Source: Clostridium_AM tanneri (GTDB lineage: Bacteria; Bacillota; Clostridia; Clostridiales; Clostridiaceae). From it: a stretch of DNA of 64,000 bases. The DNA is taken from NCBI RefSeq assembly GCF_033659955.1, contig NZ_JARUJP010000013.1, positions 1 through 64,000 of the forward strand, given 5' to 3'. The notes under the pieces are model-generated. The model worked only from the letters and a program-made list of their open reading frames with translations. It did not search any database and was not told where the DNA came from. Below are positions 24,858 to 33,818 of this stretch, piece by piece. The translations under genes and the position numbers were made by a program. Numbering within the stretch: position 1 is the first letter of the stretch; every line of letters starts with the position of its first letter.

Positions 24858-25472
24858 TCAACCTCTCATAACCAATGAAGGGAGAATTCCTTGTAAAACA
24901 CAATTAATTACAGTGTTTTTGTCAGTATCATACTTTGAGAAACTTTCCTTAGCATATTCAACATTGTTATAGACCTTCCAATAACCACAAAGCAGACATT
25001 CTTTATCTGGTGATTCTATAAAACAAATTACATCTTCTAAAGGTATTCCTAAGAATAGCCCTATCTCATGAGGGAAGGATTCTTCAAACCTTAACTTTAA
25101 AACCTCTAAATTTTCCTCTAAACTAAAATATTCCCTATATCCAAACTTATATAAGAATTTCATGTTTTCCTCTTCATAAATCACCTTTGTCAATTGATCA
25201 CTATCATAAAATAATAAAGTTATTACATTTTCCGTTTTTTTAATCTCGCAGAATTCCACCATCCACTCTGACAAGAACTCTTTTTTATATTTTTCCCATA
25301 ATGAATATAAGTTACCCTTATCCCTACTTAAGGTAATTATGGAAGCTGGCTTATGACCTGCTACTGTAGGTGCTGCACTATATAATATCACTCCAAACAA
25401 GTACTCTTTTTTATCCATAGACTTTATTCTATTCATATACTCTTCCAGTAATACTCTTATCACAATCACCAT
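24858..25472 (-). CDS. DUF3793 family protein
   Basis: Probably cytosolic protein of 204 residues, matching the clostridial family DUF3793 by pattern. The early segment GHKPASIITL and the block FPHEIGLFLGIPLEDVICFIE followed by CLLCGYWKVYNNVEYAKESF are the recognisable parts. Proteins of this family have no established role; some lie near iron or heme-related genes, which is not the case here. There are no membrane segments. It sits alone between the FMN riboswitch (which reads away from it) and the YitT gene. Confidence 0.75.
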   Translation of the reverse strand: MVIVIRVLLEEYMNRIKSMDKKEYLFGVILYSAAPTVAGHKPASIITLSRDKGNLYSLWEKYKKEFLSEWMVEFCEIKKTENVITLLFYDSDQLTKVIYEEENMKFLYKFGYREYFSLEENLEVLKLRFEESFPHEIGLFLGIPLEDVICFIESPDKECLLCGYWKVYNNVEYAKESFSKYDTDKNTVINCVLQGILPSLVMRG

Positions 25473-25562
25473 CCTTTAATCCCTAAAGAAATTTAACTTT
25501 ATTTTCTGCATAAGTTAGGTGAATTATTGATATATGTTTACTGTTAAATATTTTAAATAAAT

Positions 25563-25605
25563 CAAAAACCTTCCTTAGTCCATATTACTAAGAAAGGTTT
25601 CTATC
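25563..25605 (-). terminator. Intrinsic terminator of the YitT-family gene
   Basis: AAACCTTCCTTAGT (25566-25579) pairs with ACTAAGAAAGGTTT (25587-25600) with one mismatch, followed on the minus strand by TTTTTGATTTA. It lies 60 bases downstream of the YitT-family stop. Confidence 0.85.
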
Positions 25606-25665
25606 AAATTAATCTATTTAAGCTGCTGTATAAACAACATTATTTATAGGTCTATATTAAGCTTT

Positions 25666-26517
25666 TTAAAAGGCCGCTGCCTTAAAGCCCTTTCCACGAA
25701 CTTCTGCGGTATCCATTACCGATACTACTGCAGTGGAGTCTATATCTTCAATTAAGCTTTTAGCTTGTTCAAGTTCTCTTGAGGTTAAAATACAATATAT
25801 AACCTTTTTCTTATCTCCAGTGTAAGCACCTTCTCCATAGAGATAAGTTACTCCTCTACCTAACTTCTGTAAAATAGCTTGCTTAATTTTATCACAATCA
25901 CCAGTAACTATAAATACTACTTTTTCCTTATCAAAGCCTTGGATAGCCTTATCTACCACCGTTGAACTCATATACATAGCTATTAAAGTGTACACTGCTG
26001 TTTCCAAATTTCCTATAAACATTCCAATAGCAACAATTATAGCATTTATTATAAATCCAATATTTCCTATTGATATTCCATATCTTTTTTTAACTACTAC
26101 AGCTACAATGTCGGTACCTCCCTGTGAGGCTCTATTTCTAAATATTATACCTGCTCCTACTCCCATTAAGATACCTCCACATAATGAAGAAATCAAAGGG
26201 TCACTCATATAATATAAACTTTGAAGTTGTCTTGTTAGTATTAACGAAAGAGACATAGCGATCATACCTATGAAACTAAAAACACCAAATTCCCTGTTAA
26301 CAGCCTTAACTCCAATCAAGAATATTGGAATATTTATAAGTATTACAAAATAACCAGAGGATATACCTGTTATATATTGAAGGATTATTGCTACACCTGC
26401 TACTCCTCCACTAAGAAACTTATGAGGTATAATAAAGGTGTTAACTCCAATGGAGTAAATCAAACTACCTATTATCACCATTAAAATTCTTAATAAACTT
26501 TCTTTTTTCATACTCAT
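25666..26517 (-). CDS. YitT family membrane protein (DUF161/DUF2179)
   Basis: Integral membrane protein of about 283 residues with five to six N-terminal membrane segments and a soluble C-terminal DUF2179 domain (about 215-283: VFIVTGDCDKIKQAILQ and GVTYLYGEGAYTGDKK). The membrane block ASQGGTDIVAVVVKK is a family signature. The function is unsettled; some relatives are linked to cyclic nucleotides or toxicity resistance. The longest frame starts upstream of the ribosome-binding site AGGAGG, so the start must be one of three close ATGs after it. I give the second (MSMKKES), 12 bases from the site; the first at 26526 is only three bases away. Confidence 0.85.
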   Translation of the reverse strand: MSMKKESLLRILMVIIGSLIYSIGVNTFIIPHKFLSGGVAGVAIILQYITGISSGYFVILINIPIFLIGVKAVNREFGVFSFIGMIAMSLSLILTRQLQSLYYMSDPLISSLCGGILMGVGAGIIFRNRASQGGTDIVAVVVKKRYGISIGNIGFIINAIIVAIGMFIGNLETAVYTLIAMYMSSTVVDKAIQGFDKEKVVFIVTGDCDKIKQAILQKLGRGVTYLYGEGAYTGDKKKVIYCILTSRELEQAKSLIEDIDSTAVVSVMDTAEVRGKGFKAAAF

Positions 26518-26652
26518 ATATCCCATATGCCTCCTATACAAAACTAAAGTTCTACTGTAGTTAGGAGGATATCCTCTTAGGTTAAACTAGCTAAACTTAC
26601 TCTCCTTCTACCTACTATCTAAATTCTATTACAGCTTTGTATCTATGTCAAA

Positions 26653-26698
26653 GGACCAATCTACGGATTAATCCATGGATTAGTCCAATTATAGGTCC
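26653..26698. promoter_or_regulatory. Cluster of palindromic repeats, candidate operator
   Basis: GGATTAATCC (26665-26674) is a perfect palindrome. GGATTAGTCC (26677-26686) follows after two bases, and both are flanked by GGACC at 26653 and GGTCC at 26694-26698. This is a symmetric nested arrangement about 140 bp upstream of the YitT-family gene, such as a regulator binding side by side would use. Confidence 0.4.
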
Positions 26699-26844
26699 AT
26701 TTAATTATAATTGTAAAATAAAAGCACTATTTCTCTTGCTATCATATAAATAGCTAATGAATCCTCTGTTTCCGTGATATTGAAAATTCAGACATTAATT
26801 AGCAAAAAATATATGTCCTTTAAAAGCCCTATATTCTGTTTTTT

Positions 26845-26887
26845 AAAAAAGTCCATTTGTTTTATTACAAAACAAATGGACTTTTTT
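26845..26887. terminator. Strong bidirectional terminator closing the cobalamin array
   Basis: AAAAAAGTCCATTTGTTTT pairs perfectly with AAAACAAATGGACTTTTTT around a 5-base loop. It lies 40 bases beyond cobO and ends the 24-kb minus-strand gene array. Confidence 0.93.
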
Positions 26888-26926
26888 AACTTTATTTTCT
26901 TATTCTATTAAGTTAGCTTAAAACCG

Positions 26927-27445
26927 CTAGTCCTCTATACCTTTTCTTGCAGGAACTCCTTGTGTATAGTAGTGTTTTATTTGCTTCATTTCTGTTACTA
27001 AATCTGCTTTTTCTATAAGCTTTTCATTTGCGTATCTTCCAGTTAAGATTACCTCTACCTTTTCAGCTCTCTTATCTAAAAGCTCCATCACTTCTTCCAC
27101 TTTAAAAAGTTCATAAAAAATAGCTATGTTTATCTCATCTAGGACTACAACATCATATTCTCCGGAAGTTAGAACCTCTTCTGCTCTTTTTAATCCTTCT
27201 GCAGCAACCTTTATATCTGCTTTGGTAGGATTGCCAAAAATAAAAGAATTTCTTCCAAACTGCTCTAATGTAAAGTTAGGTAAATACTTTGCTGCATTTA
27301 ATTCGCTGTACTCCATTCCCTTTACGAATTGTCCAAAGAAAACTTTTTTTCCAGCACAAACTGCTCTAAGAGATAATCCTAAAGCTGCAGTAGTCTTTCC
27401 TTTTCCATTTCCTGTATAAATTTGAATATATCCTTTGTTATCCAT
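26927..27445 (-). CDS. cobO: Cob(I)yrinic acid a,c-diamide adenosyltransferase CobO
   Basis: Cytosolic enzyme that transfers the adenosyl group of ATP to the reduced cobalt of corrinoids. It has 172 residues, normal for the CobA/BtuR/CobO type. The P-loop GNGKGKTTAALG is at about 11-22, FFGQFVKG follows, VVLDEIN is the Walker B-like block, and LTGRYA is the C-terminal signature. It is the last gene of the cobalamin array, 17 bases after pduX, and supplies the adenosylation step for the whole pathway. Confidence 0.95.
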   Translation of the reverse strand: MDNKGYIQIYTGNGKGKTTAALGLSLRAVCAGKKVFFGQFVKGMEYSELNAAKYLPNFTLEQFGRNSFIFGNPTKADIKVAAEGLKRAEEVLTSGEYDVVVLDEINIAIFYELFKVEEVMELLDKRAEKVEVILTGRYANEKLIEKADLVTEMKQIKHYYTQGVPARKGIED

Positions 27446-27461
27446 ATTAATGCCCTCTTTT

Positions 27462-28298
27462 CTATATATCTATATTTTCTAAAGTCTTTACTGGGTATAT
27501 CTTACATAGATCCAACCCTCTAGCCAATTTTTCAGCAAACTTAAGACTTTCTAAATCCTCATATATAATACCTAATACACTTCCACTATGAGCACCTATT
27601 ATACCCATACCAGAAGTTTTATCCTTTATACTCATTACCTCTTCCAGGAAATCATACTTTAACCTCTTCTGATTTCTTAATATACTTTCGGTAGCTGCAA
27701 ATGCAAGCTTTTTTAGGTTACTTTCCGCTGCTGCTTCTTTTAAGGTTGTAAATAAATCTTCTACATCACTTAAAGGTGGTAGATTTTTATTGTTAAATTC
27801 CACAGTGTCTACTATATTGTTTCCTTCAAAAGCAAGAATATTATAGGTCATATACTTACCAATAGCTTGCTTAAATAGTCCTTTTTTATAATCAAAAAGG
27901 GTCATTTCCTTAAATATGATGCTATCTGTTGGCTCAATTTTTATACACTGTTCTACTAGTTCCTGTTCATTAAACTCTCTTCTAAACATTTTAAGCAGAG
28001 CATAATATACTCCACACAAATCAGCAGTGCTGCTTGCTAATCCCTTACCATAGGGTATATCAGAGTTAATTTCTATATCAATATTTTTGTAATATTCTTC
28101 ATATCCCCAAAGCTTTAGGATATTATGAAGAAAATCCGCTGATTTTTTATTATTAAACTTTTTATCAGCTTCATTACATTCAAATAATCTAACCTTAGTA
28201 TAAATGTTAACAGGGCAAGATAGTAGCAAGTCTTTATCATTTATTCTTCCCTGCAGCACTTCTCCAAAGCTGCCTGGGTAGTTTACTATAAACTCCAT
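27462..28298 (-). CDS. pduX: GHMP kinase, L-threonine kinase PduX-like
   Basis: ATP-dependent kinase of the GHMP family, 278 residues, expected to phosphorylate L-threonine. The product is then decarboxylated by CobD (gene at 47381) to the aminopropanol linker of cobalamin. NYPGSFGEVLQG at the start is typical of PduX. The GHMP phosphate-binding loop SDIPYGKGLASSTADL is at about 84-99, and MGIIGAHSGSVLGIIY is motif 3. The placement in a cobalamin array together with cobD supports threonine as substrate. It lies between cbiJ and cobO. Confidence 0.9.
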   Translation of the reverse strand: MEFIVNYPGSFGEVLQGRINDKDLLLSCPVNIYTKVRLFECNEADKKFNNKKSADFLHNILKLWGYEEYYKNIDIEINSDIPYGKGLASSTADLCGVYYALLKMFRREFNEQELVEQCIKIEPTDSIIFKEMTLFDYKKGLFKQAIGKYMTYNILAFEGNNIVDTVEFNNKNLPPLSDVEDLFTTLKEAAAESNLKKLAFAATESILRNQKRLKYDFLEEVMSIKDKTSGMGIIGAHSGSVLGIIYEDLESLKFAEKLARGLDLCKIYPVKTLENIDI

Positions 28299-28322
28299 AA
28301 GCTACACCCTTTGCAATTTATT

Positions 28323-29090
28323 TTATTTATGTTTCAATACTAAATATCTAACTAGTTCTTCTATATCAGTAAAAACATTTTTGTATTCTACTGGCTTTCT
28401 TTCTATTACAAACCCATATACACTATTATCAATACAAGCCTTAAGCTTCTCTTCTGTGCCGCCCTCAATACCGCTGTCCTTAAGAATCATAGCTTTAGCA
28501 GTATACTCTTTAATAAAGGCACAGTTAAGTTCATAGCTTATAGGGCCTTTTATAGCAATTAAATTCTCAAGTTTTATCCCTTTATCAAAACATTCCTGCA
28601 TCACCTTCATAGAAGGCAATACTCTATGTACTATTCTGTTTTCCAGATTCATCGAAAGTATCTTGTCCAAGTTCCTGCTTCCGGTGGTGTTAAGTATTGT
28701 TCCCTCTATAGTTTTTAATTTATCATAGAGTTCATCATAATCATTTACTCTGACAATATATTTTTCATTCATAAACTTTTGAATAGAAGAAGGTCTATCA
28801 TATCTTATGTATTCAATATCTAAGGCTTCACAGGCCTTTATGGCATTTTTAGTAACTTCTAAGGCATAGGGATGAGTTGCATCTACTAATTGCCTTATCT
28901 CCTTTTCTCTAAGGGTATATATTAATTCTTCTAAAGGCAATGGTTTTGTGTTCAAGTAGGAATACTTATAATCTTTTAAAATTTCACCACCATAATCTGT
29001 AGCTGTAGATACAAATATATCTTCGGTATAGTTATTTAAAAGAGATAGTATTTTTCTTCCTTCTGAAGTTCCAAGAATTAAACCTATCAT
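28323..29090 (-). CDS. cbiJ: Cobalt-precorrin-6A reductase CbiJ
   Basis: NADH/NADPH-dependent enzyme reducing cobalt-precorrin-6A to 6B, 255 residues, cytosolic. The start MIGLILGTSEGRKILSLL is the family N-terminus with the nucleotide-binding GTSEGR. DATHPYAL and LNTTGSRNLDKI are the other CobK/CbiJ blocks. It lies between cbiK and pduX with gaps under 30 bases, so it is translated from the same transcript. Confidence 0.93.
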   Translation of the reverse strand: MIGLILGTSEGRKILSLLNNYTEDIFVSTATDYGGEILKDYKYSYLNTKPLPLEELIYTLREKEIRQLVDATHPYALEVTKNAIKACEALDIEYIRYDRPSSIQKFMNEKYIVRVNDYDELYDKLKTIEGTILNTTGSRNLDKILSMNLENRIVHRVLPSMKVMQECFDKGIKLENLIAIKGPISYELNCAFIKEYTAKAMILKDSGIEGGTEEKLKACIDNSVYGFVIERKPVEYKNVFTDIEELVRYLVLKHK

Positions 29091-29117
29091 TGAAAAACCC
29101 CAATCTACAAATAATTT

Positions 29118-29927
29118 TTATCCTATCATTAAAGGATTTCCATCTATACAGTCCTTAATATGTTGAACATATATCTGCTGATATGCTCCATTTTCCCCTA
29201 AACCATGAAGATATACGTTAACCTTAAAGCCTTCTTTTTCTAATATGCTTTTCCATGAATCTTCCTCATCACTTGCCATATCGTTTATAGCATGATCCCC
29301 TGCTACTAACATGAACGGCATTAAAGTAACTTCCTCTATATTATCCTTTTTAAGCTTTGGAATAATATGTTCTAGCATAGGATAGCCTTCTACAGTTCCC
29401 ACATAAATCTTATCTGACACATTGTCATGTAGTATAGATTGAAGCAGTGTATAACTTGCATTGGCTGGATGGGTAGATCCATGGCCCATTAAAACTACTG
29501 CAGAATTTCCTTCTAACTGTGGAAGCTGAGTCTTTAGTGCTTCTGCTGCTATTAGATAGTCCTTCTCTCTATATAATATAGGTCTTCCTAAAACTAATTT
29601 ATCAAACAACTCTTTATACTGATTAACTCCATTGATTATTTTATCATACTCATCACCAGGCATAATATGAAGAGGCTGAACGTAAACTTCTGTAAATCCA
29701 TCAGATTTCATTTTTTCTAATGCTTCCTCTGTTGTGTCTATAAAAATCTTATTCTCTTCTTTTAACTTTTTAATTATCATATATGAAGTAAAGGCTCTTC
29801 TTACTTCATAGCCTTCAAAAGATTCTTTAATTCTATTTTCTGTACTTTCAATACAATCTCTAAAGGTTTCTAAAACACTTGTTCCAAAACTTACTACTAA
29901 TATTCCTTTTTTACTCATTTCCGTCAC
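29118..29927 (-). CDS. cbiK: Sirohydrochlorin cobaltochelatase CbiK
   Basis: ATP-independent class II chelatase that inserts cobalt into sirohydrochlorin (factor II), committing it to the anaerobic cobalamin route. It has 269 residues. The start GILVVSFGTSVLETFRDCIE is diagnostic of CbiK. Metal-binding histidines are seen in VYVQPLHIMPGDEYD and in VLMGHGSTHPAN. PFMLVAGDHAINDM forms the other conserved histidine block. No signal peptide is present, so this is the cytosolic form. It uses CbiK rather than CbiX, as in Salmonella and several clostridia. Confidence 0.95.
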   Translation of the reverse strand: MTEMSKKGILVVSFGTSVLETFRDCIESTENRIKESFEGYEVRRAFTSYMIIKKLKEENKIFIDTTEEALEKMKSDGFTEVYVQPLHIMPGDEYDKIINGVNQYKELFDKLVLGRPILYREKDYLIAAEALKTQLPQLEGNSAVVLMGHGSTHPANASYTLLQSILHDNVSDKIYVGTVEGYPMLEHIIPKLKKDNIEEVTLMPFMLVAGDHAINDMASDEEDSWKSILEKEGFKVNVYLHGLGENGAYQQIYVQHIKDCIDGNPLMIG

Positions 29928-29956
29928 CTCTTGTTTTTTATAATTTGCCTTTCTGC

Positions 29957-30673
29957 TTAGACAGTATATCCTCTTGGAGTTATAAATTGTCCATCTTTAA
30001 TAAAACTATTACTATTTCCTATAATTACTATAGAGAACATATCAACTATACTATCATCAAAAGTATCTAATGTAAATAATGTTACTTCTTCCCCTTCTCT
30101 TAAAGCGTTTTTAACTACTGCTACTGGAGTATCTCCTTCTCTATGCTTTTTTACAATATCAATACATTCCCTTAAATACAGAGGTCTGCCATTACTTTTA
30201 GGATTATATAGAGATATAATGAAATCCCCTTCCGCTGCAAGTTCAACTCTCTTCTTAATTAAATCGTAGGGAGTCATGAGATCACTTAGGCTTATGTTAC
30301 AGTTATCATGCATAAGCGGTGCCCCAATCCTTGACGCTGCTGCTGAAGATGCTGTTACACCTGGAATTACCTCAACATCTTCTTCAGTTCTCATCTCCAA
30401 AATAAGTCCTGCCATGCCATAAATACCAGCATCACCGGTACTTACTATTGATACTATATTATTTTTAGATAGTTCTAGGGCTTGTTTACATCTTTCTACC
30501 TCTCCGCGCATACCAGTAGAAACTACATTCTTATCTTTAACTAATGGTTTTATCATTTCTATATATTTTGTATATCCTACAATAACTTCACTTTCTTCTA
30601 TTGCTTTTACTGCCTTTAAGGTCATATGGTCAAGTCCACCAGGCCCGATTCCTACAACGTATAGTTTTCCCAT
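29957..30673 (-). CDS. cbiH: Cobalt-precorrin-3 (C17)-methyltransferase CbiH
   Basis: SAM-dependent enzyme that methylates C17 and contracts the ring, 238 residues. The start GKLYVVGIGPGGLDHMTLKA is the tetrapyrrole methylase motif. STGDAGIYGMAGL and EVIPGVTASSAAASRIGAPL mark the CobJ/CbiH branch. The C-terminal block IVIIGNSNS closes the domain. It lies directly between cbiG and cbiK. The anaerobic context (cbiK, cbiD, cbiG) fixes the cobalt-containing substrate. Confidence 0.94.
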   Translation of the reverse strand: MGKLYVVGIGPGGLDHMTLKAVKAIEESEVIVGYTKYIEMIKPLVKDKNVVSTGMRGEVERCKQALELSKNNIVSIVSTGDAGIYGMAGLILEMRTEEDVEVIPGVTASSAAASRIGAPLMHDNCNISLSDLMTPYDLIKKRVELAAEGDFIISLYNPKSNGRPLYLRECIDIVKKHREGDTPVAVVKNALREGEEVTLFTLDTFDDSIVDMFSIVIIGNSNSFIKDGQFITPRGYTV

Positions 30674-30713
30674 GTTAACACTTCCTTTTCTTTATGTAAG
30701 TTAAATGTACTTA

Positions 30714-31697
30714 TTAAATCTCTCCTATACATACTGTCATACCGTTAACTTTAATCTTATCCGTAATAAGTTTAGCTCCTAAAAGTTCTACACAGGGTTC
30801 TGAGACTGCCCTTACGCCTATGGTCTTTTCTACAAAATCGCTGCCTTCATACTTGTTGTGCACCTTTTTTATTTCATCCAGTGAAAAAATCTTAAGTTCA
30901 CAATGAAAATACTCAGCAAGCTTTAATATGGCTTCCTCATCCTTTTTAACTTCAACGGTAGCTATAGTTTTTACTGCTCTCTCATCTAAATTCTTATCTT
31001 TTAGCAAATCTACTATATTTTCTTTCATTTTCTCTGTATCAAAATTTTTTCTACAGCCAATTCCTAGTACTATATCTTTTCTTATCAATTTTAGAACTGG
31101 TATTTTCATAGACTTATATTTATCTTTTAAGCTATGGTCAATAAAAACAAGTCCATCTATGTCCTCTAGTTCACTAGTATATCCTTTTGGTACAGATATA
31201 CGGCCCTTTGGATCAAGAAAAGCTACTCTTTTATTATCTACTAATAAAGCAGCTATCTCCTTGGCATTCTTGAGACTGTCTATTACTAAGCCATTATTTT
31301 TAGCAATCATATCTGGTGCAACAACACCTAAGTTATCTGTTGCTGTGGTAATTACAGCAGTACTGCCCAGTATTTCAGCTATCCTCTCAGTAAGTTCATT
31401 AGCTCCTCCTAGATGACCACTTAAAAGACTTATAACAAAATTACCGCAGCTATCTATAACTATCACCGCTGGGTCTTTATCTTTTCCCCTTATATATTCT
31501 GCTATAGCTCGTACAGCTATGCCAGTGGAGCTTATAAATACTACTGCTTTATATTTCTCCATTGCCCTTTTGGCAATTTCTTTTATACCAAGTTCCTTTA
31601 TAAGTTCCCTAGGATAGAAATCTATATCTAAGTTATCTCTTAGTTTTTCAGTAATAATCTCTCCTGAATTAGTAACATTAATTACTGCTATTTTCAT
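30714..31697 (-). CDS. cbiG: Cobalt-precorrin-5A hydrolase CbiG
   Basis: Opens the delta-lactone of cobalt-precorrin-5A and releases the C2 unit, a step unique to the anaerobic route. I start at ATG 31695-31697, giving 327 residues that begin MKIAVINVTNSGEIIT as family members do. The longer frame would merely read through cbiF. The gene therefore overlaps the end of cbiF by 20 bases, suggesting coupled translation. Blocks seen are VFISSTGIAVRAIA, SLLSGHLGGANELT and ATDNLGVVAPD in the N-terminal and middle domains, and GIGCRKN and IGVRAVSEPCVELLG in the C-terminal domain. Confidence 0.94.
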   Translation of the reverse strand: MKIAVINVTNSGEIITEKLRDNLDIDFYPRELIKELGIKEIAKRAMEKYKAVVFISSTGIAVRAIAEYIRGKDKDPAVIVIDSCGNFVISLLSGHLGGANELTERIAEILGSTAVITTATDNLGVVAPDMIAKNNGLVIDSLKNAKEIAALLVDNKRVAFLDPKGRISVPKGYTSELEDIDGLVFIDHSLKDKYKSMKIPVLKLIRKDIVLGIGCRKNFDTEKMKENIVDLLKDKNLDERAVKTIATVEVKKDEEAILKLAEYFHCELKIFSLDEIKKVHNKYEGSDFVEKTIGVRAVSEPCVELLGAKLITDKIKVNGMTVCIGEI

Positions 31698-32454
31698 CTT
31701 TAGCTGTTCTAAACATGTGAGTAAAGCTTTCATCATATAAAAGGCTCTTATCATACTCACAGTTTATAAAATCTCCTACAAGTATTTGAGCTGTTTTAGT
31801 GATATTTTCTGCCTTAACCTTTTCTGCAATGTCATCTAAGGTTCCTATAACAGCCTTTTGATCTTCCCAGGTAGCCCTTTGTATAACTGCCACTGGTACA
31901 TTTCTTCCATAGCCTTTTCTAAGTCTCTCAACTACTTTATCTATCATATTCACTGAAAGGAAAAGAGCCATAGATGCTCCTATGCTAGCTAGTCTCTCTA
32001 AATCTTCTTTTTCAGGTACAGGAGTTCTTCCTTCAACTCTTGTAAGTATAACTGTCTGACTTACATTTGGTAAAGTAAATTCCTTTTTTATGGCTGCTGC
32101 TGCCGCTGTAAAGGAGCTTACTCCTGGTACAACCTGATAAGGTATCTTTAATTTCTCAAGCTCATCCATCTGTTCTTTTATAGCTCCATATATAGCAGGA
32201 TCACCAGTGTGTAATCTTACTATTTTTTTATTTTCCTTGTAAGAGTTATTTATTACTTCAATAACTTCCTCTAGTGTCATTGAAGCTGAATTATGAATTT
32301 CTACATCACCTTTACAGTACTGAAAGTGTTCCTTACTTACTAAAGATCCTGCATAAATTATTACATCTGCCTCTGATAAAATCTTTCTTCCCTTTACTGT
32401 TATTAAATCTGGATCCCCTGGTCCTGCTCCTATAAAATAAACTACATTTTCCAT
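31678..32454 (-). CDS. cbiF: Cobalt-precorrin-4 (C11)-methyltransferase CbiF
   Basis: SAM-dependent tetrapyrrole methylase of 258 residues acting on C11 of cobalt-precorrin-4. The N-terminus VVYFIGAGPGDPDLITVKGR is the signature. DVIIYAGSLV, RLHTGDPAIYGA and VVPGVSSFTAAAAA are typical of CobM/CbiF, and NVPVAVIQRATWEDQ belongs to the C-terminal lobe. It overlaps cbiG by 20 bases and follows cbiL by 14 bases. Confidence 0.95.
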   Translation of the reverse strand: MENVVYFIGAGPGDPDLITVKGRKILSEADVIIYAGSLVSKEHFQYCKGDVEIHNSASMTLEEVIEVINNSYKENKKIVRLHTGDPAIYGAIKEQMDELEKLKIPYQVVPGVSSFTAAAAAIKKEFTLPNVSQTVILTRVEGRTPVPEKEDLERLASIGASMALFLSVNMIDKVVERLRKGYGRNVPVAVIQRATWEDQKAVIGTLDDIAEKVKAENITKTAQILVGDFINCEYDKSLLYDESFTHMFRTAKDENSSN

Positions 32455-32468
32455 GTGCTTCTCTCCTT

Positions 32469-33143
32469 TTAATCTCTCTGTGCTATTATAAGTGACATAT
32501 AGTCTCTGCCAGACAATATTTCCTCTCTATCTCTTAGAACTTCCTGTCCCTCTCTGTAAGCCCTCTTTACAAAGGTATACCTGAAGCCCTTCTCTTCTAG
32601 AACATTTAAAACCTTTTCTTCAAGTTTATAAACCTTCATTATTACCACAAATTTTTCATCTGTTATTTTATCCACTTGGTTTGCAGGAAGAATCAAAACT
32701 CTTTCATCTCCAATTACTAAAGTTTCCCCTGCAAGGCTTGCAGCGGCACAGAAGGATGTAATTCCTGGTACTGTTTCCGTCTTATATCCCTGCTCTTTTA
32801 TGTATCTTAAAAGATATATATATGTACTATATACAAAAGGGTCTCCTATGGTAAGAAAAGCTACATCCTTACCTTCCTTTAATTTCTCCTCTATAGCCTG
32901 GAAAGCTTCATATATCTTTCCTTCCTGCTCCTCTCCCCCCATTGGAAAATGTTTTATCATAACTTCCTTATCTTCACCTATGAAGTTCTTAGCAGTATCT
33001 AAAGCTATACTACTGCCACCTTCCCTAGCAGACGGTGCCACTATTACTGGACACTTTTTTAGGACGTTCACAGCTTTAAGAGTTAACAATTCTTCATCTC
33101 CTGGTCCTACACCTATACCGTATAGTGTTCCTAACCTTTCCAT
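32469..33143 (-). CDS. cbiL: Cobalt-factor II (C20)-methyltransferase CbiL
   Basis: SAM-dependent tetrapyrrole methylase that methylates C20 of cobalt-factor II, 224 residues. I start at ATG 33141-33143, eight bases after a GGAGG site; the earlier ATG at 33164 lies upstream of that site and adds an unlikely MRLEERS. The start MERLGTLYGIGVGPGDEELL is the family N-terminus. FLTIGDPFVYSTYIYL and VPGITSFCAAASLAG identify the CobI/CbiL branch. It lies between cbiT and cbiF. Confidence 0.94.
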   Translation of the reverse strand: MERLGTLYGIGVGPGDEELLTLKAVNVLKKCPVIVAPSAREGGSSIALDTAKNFIGEDKEVMIKHFPMGGEEQEGKIYEAFQAIEEKLKEGKDVAFLTIGDPFVYSTYIYLLRYIKEQGYKTETVPGITSFCAAASLAGETLVIGDERVLILPANQVDKITDEKFVVIMKVYKLEEKVLNVLEEKGFRYTFVKRAYREGQEVLRDREEILSGRDYMSLIIAQRD

Positions 33144-33221
33144 ACTTCTTTCCTCCAGTCTCATATATCTTCTTTTCTTAATATATTAATACTTCACTTT
33201 CTATGAAGGTGTACTTCTTTC

Positions 33222-33785
33222 TTATTGTTTCTTTCCTGTTACTATAAATATGCTATTATTAGAGGCCATCATATAGCTTTTCCCTCTAGCTTTACTTATT
33301 GAAACCTGCATGCACTCTACTTCATAATTTAAGCCTTTTAATGTGTTCATAGCTTTATAAAGGTTATCTATAGTAATAAAGTTTAAAACCATATTATGCC
33401 CAGTCTTCAGTTTTAAATCGTAGCATCTTATAATGTCTTCAATATTGCCACCGCTTCCTCCAATAAATATAGCATCAAATAAAAGGTCTATATCCTTTTC
33501 TACAGCTAGTGCCTCTCCTTCAATTATGGTCAGATTACTAGCACCAAATTTCTCTCTGTTTAATTTAATTACTCTTAATGCTTCCTCATCTTTTTCAACA
33601 GCTATTACCTGTCCACTTGTACACATTGTAGATATCTGTATGCTTATAGAACCTGTACCAGCGCCTATATCTATAACTCTGTAATTTTCTTTTAATTCAA
33701 GCTTTGCGGTGCTTAAAATCCTAACTTCCTCTTTAGTCATAGGACAATCTCCCCGTATAAACTCTTCATCTTTTATATAAATCAT
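33222..33785 (-). CDS. cbiT: Cobalt-precorrin-6B (C15)-methyltransferase, decarboxylating, CbiT
   Basis: SAM-dependent methyltransferase of the Rossmann type, unlike the CbiL/F/H/E fold. It methylates C15 and removes the C12 acetate carboxyl. It has 187 residues. IDIGAGTGSISIQIS is the SAM loop, GDCPMTKEEVRILSTAKLEL is the conserved N-terminal block, and IFIGGSGGN carries the third motif. It is split from CbiE (the next gene upstream), whereas many bacteria have a CbiET/CobL fusion. Confidence 0.95.
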   Translation of the reverse strand: MIYIKDEEFIRGDCPMTKEEVRILSTAKLELKENYRVIDIGAGTGSISIQISTMCTSGQVIAVEKDEEALRVIKLNREKFGASNLTIIEGEALAVEKDIDLLFDAIFIGGSGGNIEDIIRCYDLKLKTGHNMVLNFITIDNLYKAMNTLKGLNYEVECMQVSISKARGKSYMMASNNSIFIVTGKKQ

Positions 33786-33818
33786 ATAATTAACTCACCT
33801 ACTTAAATAAAATTAGAT

